Source: an uncultured bacterium (GTDB lineage: Bacteria; Bacteroidota; Ignavibacteria; Kapaibacteriales; UBA4661). From it: a stretch of 59,067 bases of DNA. The number at the start of each line of letters is the position of its first letter. Positions within the stretch are counted from its first letter, which is position 1. Made by a program: the position numbers and the translations under genes. The notes under the pieces were generated by a model, which saw only the letters and a list, made by a program, of their open reading frames with translations, did no database searches and was not told the DNA's origin. Below are positions 10,101-19,100 of the stretch, in pieces. The stretch covers positions 1-59,067 of the forward strand of contig CALCNX010000104.1 of assembly GCA_937899715.1 (NCBI GenBank). The letters are read 5' to 3'.

Positions 10101-13100
10101 ACAGGAACAAGCCCAATCAGTTTCCTCCGTGTTACCAACGACGCTTCGGGAGCTGTTATGCGGACAAATGGTTGGGTGGCAGGACCAGTTGAGAGACAGC
10201 TTTTGCCCAATATTATCGTTGACGGTACTAATTATTTATTCCCCGTCGGTGATGCGGTAAATTATCGTCCGTCTTCATTGCGCAATATCCGAACGGGCGC
10301 GGGAACACCGCAAATGCGGATGACCTACGCAGCGGCAGGGGCAAGCACTTTTAGCGCACCCGTTACGGGGCTTGCTTCGGCACAGAATTGGAATTTGCAA
10401 ACGGTATCGGCAGGATTCACTAATTCCGCTATTGCTGTTGATAATGGCGCAGCACCGCCTGCAAATGCTCGCGTCGGTCAGTCCGGCGCTCAAGCGGGAG
10501 CATATTCCACCATCAATGGTTCTGCGCTGGGAAATGTGATAACGTCTGACCCCTTGCTTGCCACGCCGAACCAATTCTATGCTGTCGTTATAGCTCCTTT
10601 GCCGGGACCGTATCTTGTTGCACCTGCTCCCATCCCCGCTACGCACTCAAACATAACAGTTTTTGGCGCAATGACGGACATTACCTTCAACTACAACGAA
10701 AACATGAACCCGCCTGCTGCGTCCAATATCTTCGTTCATGGCTCTCTGCGCGGATACCGCACCGGAGCAGCGTTCTCGCAGCCAAGTGCCACCCAACTTC
10801 GCACAACGCTTCCGGCAGGAAGACCCCTTGCGCCGGGCGAACAAGTGACTGTCACGGTTACAAATGCCACCAGCGCCGTCTCGGGCAATAATCCTCGCCC
10901 GCACGTGTACAGCTTTCTGGCACAAGCAGGCATTGGTCCGGCACAATTCTTTGAATTGCAACGCCCTATAGTCGGTGCGCAGCCTCGCAGCGTAGTAAGT
11001 GCCGATTTCAACAACGACGGGCGACTGGATTTGTGTGTTGCCAACTCTGGTTCAAATGATTTGAGTGTTTTGCTGGGTGGCGTTGGTGGAGTCTTTGGAG
11101 CGCCAGTTACTGTGCCCCTTCCGGGATTTACAAGCCCTTCTAATATTGTTGCCGCTGATTTTAACAACGACGGTAATATAGATATTGCCGTCTCTTGCTC
11201 GCCCAATGTGTGCGTCCTTGTTGGTAATGGTGCGGGTGGCTTTGTTGCACCCGTAGGCTATGCTTCCGGTCCGGGCGGACCGCGCTACGGACTGGCGGCA
11301 CGTGACTTCAACGGTGATGGAAACGTGGATATTCTTGTCGGGAATGCAGGCGCGGGTCCGGGTAATATTTCTGTTTTGCCCAATACTGGTGCTGCCACTT
11401 TTGGTGCTCCCATCACCTCGCCGACCATTCCCAATGCCTTTTCCGTAGCGGTGGGTGACATAGACAATGACGGCGACATGGATGCCGTTGCCGTCCAAAG
11501 TTTCGGAAGCAACGGCATTACGATTTCCGTCAATAACGGAGTCGGCATCTTCAACAATGTAGCCTCTCCAACGCTTGCCGCCGCCTACGACGTGGCTATG
11601 GGCGATTTTAACGGCGACGGCTGGCTTGATTTTGCGGTATCGCAGTACAGCGCCCCTAATCAAGTGGCGGTCTATCTTAATACGGGCTATGGAGTATTTC
11701 CGGCACTGCCTAATTCTACCTATACGACAGGCGACGGCGTTTCATCGGTTGTTGTGGGCGATTACAACGGCGACGGTGCTCTCGACCTTATTACGTCCAA
11801 TGAATTATCGAACTCCATTTCGGTGTTGATGGGAAATAACACAGGAGCATTTTCGGCAGCAGCACATTTTGCCACAGGCGCTGGTCCCCGCTCGTGGAGC
11901 GCTGCCGGGGATTTCGATGGGGATGGCGACCTTGACTTTGCGACAGCGAACTTTGGCAATAATTCGGTTTCAATTCTTCTTAATACCACGCAGCCACGCT
12001 TTGTCTGTGTAGGAGGCTGCGGTCCTGTGACATATGCACCGAACATTACGCCACAACGCAATGTGAACAATGCTCTCACTGCATCACTACTCACGTGGCA
12101 GTTCACCGAGCCGATGAAATCAACATCTCTCGTTAATGCACCGGAAGCGTTTCGTGTCTTTGGTGGTATGACGGGTAAACGAACAGGCACATGGTCATAC
12201 AATAGTGGCACAACCACTGCGACCCTCACTCCCGCAAGCCCCTTTCGTCCCGGCGAGCAAGTAATGGTAAGCGTTACGGCGGCGCAAAGTGCAGTCGGTA
12301 TCAATGCCCGTCCGTATGTGTACCAATATCGAAACAGAGCTGGTTTTGGACCTGCCACATTTTATACCGTAGAAACTCAGAATGTACTGAACACGCAAAC
12401 ATGGAGTATTGTCACCGGATACTTCAACGCCGATTCCTACCTTGATGTTGCCGTAAATGGCATTGGCGGTTTTGTTGGCATTGAAGTTTTTTTTGGGAAT
12501 GCAAGCGGCGGATTCACAGCCGGCGGCATTCTTGGAGGTGGCACGAGATATTGCGGGCTGGAAGTGGCAGATATGAATGGCGATGGAACGCTTGATATTG
12601 TCGGTGCTACCTACGGTAATCCATTCGGGATTCATGTTTTCACCAATAATGGTGCGGGAGTGTTTGCAGCACCGCTTACGGTCTCATCCGGTCTTGCCAG
12701 CACGCAGGTTGAACTGGCTATTGCTGACTTTGATGCAGACGGCGACTTGGATATTTTTGCTGCTTCCGACGTTACGACCACAGGCGGATACGCTATTTGT
12801 CTCAATAATGGAATCGGTTTGCTCTCGGTATCAGCGTCCTCTACCTTTGCGTCAGCCGGAAATGCCTTCGGAGCAGCCGTAGGCGATATTGACAACGATG
12901 GCGATATTGACCTTGCCTATAGCCGCTTTGGTATTAATCAAGCATTTACGCTTATCAATGACGGTATAGGAAACTTTACTCCCGGTCAGACACTAACAGT
13001 GGGAACACTCGCCTATCCAGTACGGCTTGCTGATGTGGATAATGATGGTTTGCTTGATTTGCTGGCGGTGAGAACCAATGCCGGAACAAATGAGGTTCAA

Positions 13101-16100
13101 ATCTTTAGGAATACCGTCGGCGCTTTTCCGGGCGCTCCAACGCAGACAGTTGCGTTGCCGGGAACAGTTACCGGCAAAATACTGACTTTTGATGCAAACG
13201 GTGACGGCTTTTTGGACATAGCCGCAAGCGAAGGCGCTACGCAAAGCGTAGTTTTTATCCTCAATAACGCCGGAACCTTTGGCATTCCCGTCAGCACATT
13301 TGTAGGGAGCAATCCACACGCTCTGGCAACAGGCGATATTGACGGCGATGGAGACCTTGACCTCTTTGTAACGAACTCTGCTTCTAACGCCTTCACGATG
13401 CTCATTAACGGCACGCAGCCACGTTTTGTCTGTACTGCGGGCTGCGGACCCGTTACCTACACGCCAAATATTGTGCCACAGCGCAATGTAAACAATGCCC
13501 TCACGGCATCACTGCTCACGTGGCAATTTACCGAACCGATGACCACCGCCACTGCTTCCTTTCCGACAGGTACGCCACCCGCAGGCACAAATGCTCCCAT
13601 CCGCGTTTGGGGAAGCATGACCGCAAGCCGCACACCCAATACGGGGGCAATGGGAACATGGGCATACAATGCCGCAGCGACTACAGCCACACTCACACCC
13701 GCCAGACCATTTTTCCCCGGCGAGCAAGTGATGGTCTCAGTAACGACAGCACGAAGCACGGCGCGGATTCCTGTACGCCCATACACACACAGCTTTCTGG
13801 TAAAAGCGGGTGCGGGACCCGGAACATTCTTCGCGCCGTCGGGTTCTCCATATCCGGCAGGCGCGGCGGCATTTGATATTGCGCTTGCCGATGTGGATAA
13901 TGATGGTGATTTGGATATGGCTGTTGCCAATCAATCCGGCAACAACGTTGTTCTGCGCCTGAATGACGGCACGGGTGGCTTTTCGGCAGCGCATCCGAAC
14001 TCACCCTTTGGAGCATTTTCGGGAATAACTGCTGTCCGCTTCGGCGATGTGAATAACGACGGGCGAATAGATATGATTACCTGCAACAATTCCGCAAATA
14101 CGGTATCGGTCAGGCTGAATAACGGAACGGGTAATTTTTCTGCCGATGCGCCCGGTTCGCCTCTTGCAGGCGGTTTCAATTTACCATATTCTGCTGCTCT
14201 TGCCGATGTGGACGGCGATGGCGACCTTGACCTTATCGTTGCTAATGATGTCGGCGGCAATGTGATTGTGCGCTTAAATAATGGCTTGGGAGATTTTACC
14301 GCAATCGCCCCCGGCTCGCCCTACGCCATAGGCGCAAACACGTTTGGTGTGGTTGCCGGAGATGTGGATAATGACGGCGATATTGATATTGTTGCCACAG
14401 CAAGCGCTTTGGGGGCAACTGTGCTGCTGAACACTGGGACAGGCAGCTTTATTACGGGCTTGACCTTTGCTGGCGGTACAACTGTGCAAGTGCCAATTCT
14501 GGGTGATATTGACGGCGATGGCGACCTCGACCTTGCAATGCCCAATAGCGGGAGCAACGATGTAACGGTGCGGCTCAATAATGGTGCGGGTTTGTTTCTG
14601 GCACAACCTGCCGGATCACCCTATCCGATGGGAACACTACCCCGCGCAATTTCCTTCGCGGACATAGACGGCGATGGCGATATTGACCTTGTGTCCGCCA
14701 ATAACAATGCTCTCGGCATTATTGTTCGCCTGAATAGTGGTAGCGGCATCTTTTCTGCATTTGGTAATAATTCTCCCATTTCAACAGGAGGACTGCGCGG
14801 GCTTGCTCTCGGCGATGTGGACGGCGATGGCGATATGGATATTGCTATCCCCATCAACGCGACTGCTCAAGCGGGTATTCTGATGAACTCCACACAGCCC
14901 CGTTTTGTCTGTACCGCAAACTGTGGACCCGTCAGCTATACGCCGAACATTAGCCCGCAGCGAAATGCGAACAGCGCTCTCACAGCATCACTGCTTACGT
15001 GGCAGTTCACTGAACCGATGACGAGCGCTACGGCTTCCTTTCCGACAGGTACGCCACCCGCAGGCACAAATGCTCCCATCCGCGTTTGGGGAAGCATGAC
15101 CGCAAGCCGCACACCAAATGTCGGTGTGCCGGGAGCATGGTCATATCTTGCTGCCACGACCACAGCCACGCTCACGCCCGCAAAACCCTTTTTCCCCGGT
15201 GAAGAAGTAATGGTTTCAGTAACGTCCGCACAAAACACATCGAAAGTCAGCGCCCGCCCATACACATACAGCTTCCGTGCAAAAGCAGGCGTGGGTCCAT
15301 CGGTCTTTGTGCCGCAAGCGCAATCACCATTTGCCATAGGCGCAAGCCCTCAAGCGGTGGTTCTGGGTGATATTGACGGTGACGGAGATGCAGATATGGT
15401 CGTTGCTGGCGGTAGTGGTCTTCTTGTGCGGCTCAATAATGGTACAGGAAATTTCTCTTCTCAGGCAATGATTCCCACGATTGCAAGCCCCAGCGCCGTT
15501 GCGCTTGGTGATGCCGACAACGACGGCGACCTCGACATTGTTGTTTCTAACTCCCTTGTCACATCGAATGTGAGCATTCTACTCAATGCCGGAAATGGCA
15601 CATTTGCCACTGCCGCAGGCTCGCCAATGACCGTCGGCGCTTCACCACGCAATGTTGCATGGGGCGATGCAGACGGCGATGGCGACCTTGATATTGCCGT
15701 CGCAGATTTTAGCGCGAATGGTGTTGTTATCTTGCAGAATAATGGCTTGGCTTTATTCACAGCAGGAAGTCTTATTCCCACTAGCGGCGGTGTGATTTCA
15801 CTGCGTTTTGCTGATATAGACAATGACGGCGATTTGGACATTGCGGCTGCGAACAGCTCCGGCACAAGTGGTTTGGCAGTCTTGCAAAATGATGGATTGG
15901 GTGCTTATACGCTTCTTTCGGGAACGCCCATTACAACGCCAAATTCTCCCGCAGCCCTGACCACAGGCGATGTAGATGGTGATGGCGACGTTGATGTTAT
16001 TGTCTCGGCGAATCTGTCCGGCACAGCAACTGTTCTCCTCAATAACGGTTCCGGCACATACACTGTTTCCGCAAGTTTTGCCACAGGCGCACAGTCACGC

Positions 16101-19100
16101 GAGGTACAGCTGGGCGACATGGATGGCGACGGCGACCTCGACCTTATCGGTGTGAGTGCAAATAACAATACCGTCACGGTTCGGCTGAATAACGGCTTGG
16201 GTGATTTTACTGCGCTTGCCACTGCCGCGCCGTACAGCGTCGGCACATCGCCACAAAGTGTTGCCGTAGGTGATGTGGACGGTGATGGCGACCTTGACAT
16301 CATTACGGCAAACCAACTCTCGAACACCGCTTCTGTTCTGCTTAATCAAGGCAGCAATGGTCTGGCGTTCAGCCTTATGAACGTCGCAGCACAAGAAGGA
16401 TTTAACGGCAGTAACCCGACTGTCCTGAGCCGCACGAGCACTCCGTTTATTCTTGGGTCGTTCTTTGGGCAAACACTGCTTTTTCCAACAACGGCAACAT
16501 TACAATATAGTATTCAAGCGCTTCCGGGCGGTGCGGCGCAATTCAGTATTCAAGGTTCGTCGGGCGCTACACTCACGGCTGCCACAAGCCTTAGCACACA
16601 AGCAACATTTGTCTGGAACAATGCGCCCGTCGGTGGTAGCTCGACGCAAGCAATCATCACTGTTACGCCCACAGGCGCGGCGGGACTAAATTCCACGCAA
16701 ATCACGGTTACGGTCATCGCAGCGCCCGCATATCCACTTGTTTTGGCAATGAGTCAGTCCAGCAGTACAGGCACACACGGCGTAAACGCAGGCGCATTCA
16801 ATGCCGGACAACTTCAGGTGATTAACGGAAAGCCGTTTAATGTTGCCTTTGGCGCATGGAATGGCTGGGGTGCGCTGGCTGCAACTCAAGCCACGGTGCA
16901 AACATTCTTGACAGGTTCCGGCGGAGAAACAAGCGGATTTACGATTACGGGCGCAACGGTGATGCTGAATAATACGGCAAGCGCCATCGCCAGCAATCTC
17001 GCTATTTCGTGGGATGTGCCGCTTAGTATTTCGACGACCATCACACTCCGATTGAGTATTACTGCGGGCGCGTTCCTGCAAAGTACAAATGTGAACCTTG
17101 TGCTGACCACAACGCCGCTTGAACCCGTCATTACCAGTTTTTCGCCTACCACGGGGGCAACTACGTCGGTTGTTACTGTGCTGGGCGTGAACTTGGGCAA
17201 TGTAACGGCGCTCCGTGTGGGCGGCGTTCCTGTGCAGACCTTCACTATCAATTCCCCTACGCAAATCAGCATCGTCGTTTCTACGGGTGCGACGGGATTC
17301 ATCACTGCAACAAATCTTGCCGGAACGGGGCAGTCACTTGTGCCCTTCACCTTCGTTGTGCCGCCTTCGGGACTGGTGCTCTCTTCCACGCAGGCAAGTA
17401 TTGGACAGACAATTATGGTATCGGGTAATAACGTTACAGGCGCACAAAACGTGTTTGTAGGCGGTCTTCCGGCAATGTTTAGCGTTAGCATGGGCGGGCA
17501 ACTTCTTGTCATCATTCCGGCAGGAGCGCAGAGCGGCGTTGTTACCGTGCAAACGCCGGGCGGGAGTGCCAATTCCCCGCCGCTTGCGATTATACCCGCT
17601 CCCAGCATCACGGCTGTAAGCCCCACAACGGTCTTGGGTGGCGGTATGGTAACAATTACCGGAGCAAATCTCACCAACGTTACGAGCGTTACCATCGGCG
17701 GTATTCCGGTAACAAGTTTTATGGTCATTTCTTCGACGCAAATTGTTGCTGTGGTCAGCACTACTGCCGTCTCTGCGCCATTGCAAGTCCAGTCCGTAGG
17801 CGGCGTGGCATTTTCTACTACGAGCATCGTCGTTGCTGTTCCCCCGACCGTTATTTCTGTGTCGAACACTATGCCCACCGCAGGATCGCAAGTTTTTATC
17901 GGCGGTTCAGGCTTCACGCCGGGTATGACTGTTACCATCGGTGGTGTACCAGTGCCGTTTGTGCAAGTCAACTCCGCATCTGAGGCAATCATTACCATGC
18001 CCGCAAGCGCCACAAACGGAACACTTACCGTCATTACGCCTTTTGGAACGGGAAGTTTTAGCAGCACCATTTCTGTTGCGCCGGGTGTGGTTGTGCCCAG
18101 CAGCATAGATTTTACGCCCGTTTCAGGTGGCATCGGCACGACGGTAACAATCGTTGGGCAGGGCTTTGTGGGTGTGCGGGACGTTTCCTTTGGCGGTGTC
18201 CCCGTGCAGCGTTTTACAGTGGAGTCGTCAACACGCATTGTGGCTGTCATTTCTACGGGTGCAACGGGTACGGCGCGAGTCGTAACGACCACAGGCAGCG
18301 CCCAATCACAGCGCACCTTTGCTTTCATCACCCCATTACAACTGGATTCCATCGCTGCCGTCTCGTTTTTCCTTATGACCGACGGCTTCCGCTGGACAAC
18401 CACAGCAAACTGGCTCACACGCCAACCGCTCCAAACATGGCAAGGACTAACGGTGCAGAGCGGGCGCATCACGTCTATTGCACTGCCGAACAACAACGTC
18501 AACGGCTCGCTCACAAGCGCGGTTGTGCAATTAAGCGTCCTCTCTGCTCTTCGGACGCTCAACCTGAGCGGGAACCGTCTGCCGGGTATGTTACCATCGG
18601 CAATTGGAACAATGCGGACGCTCAGAACGCTGAACCTAAGCGGTGTGGGACTGACGAGCACAATACCTACTGCGCTCGCGTCGCTGGATTCGCTTGAGGT
18701 ACTGCGCCTTGACACGAACAACCTTTCCGGCAGCATTGATACGCTCTTGTGTTCTCTCGGTACGACTTCTTCCCGTCAAGCATCATTCCTACGCGAGTTC
18801 CGCGTCAACGGCAACCAGCTTTCCGGCGTAATTCCGCCCTGCGTGGTGGAATTCCGGCAACTTGAGGTACTGCATTTGCAGAATAATCGTTTCACGGGCA
18901 CAATGCCTGACCGCATAGTTGAATTGGAGCGCCTACGCGAACTGCTGCTTTCCAATAATCTTCTCACGGGCGCATTAACACGCACATTCGACCGTGCTCT
19001 TACGAATAAAATTGCTTTTCAAACGAGCTTTTTCTCAACGCTGGAGCGTTTGGATATTGGCGGGAATGGTTTTACGGGGGCTTTGCCACAAGGTATTGCC

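Noticed and set aside
16886..18736. Antisense open frame of 616 codons inside the giant gene
   Set aside because: It is the complement of the Thr/Gly/Val-rich TIG region, has a low-complexity Cys/Pro/Thr composition, no start signal and no domain; the sense strand has clear TIG domains.
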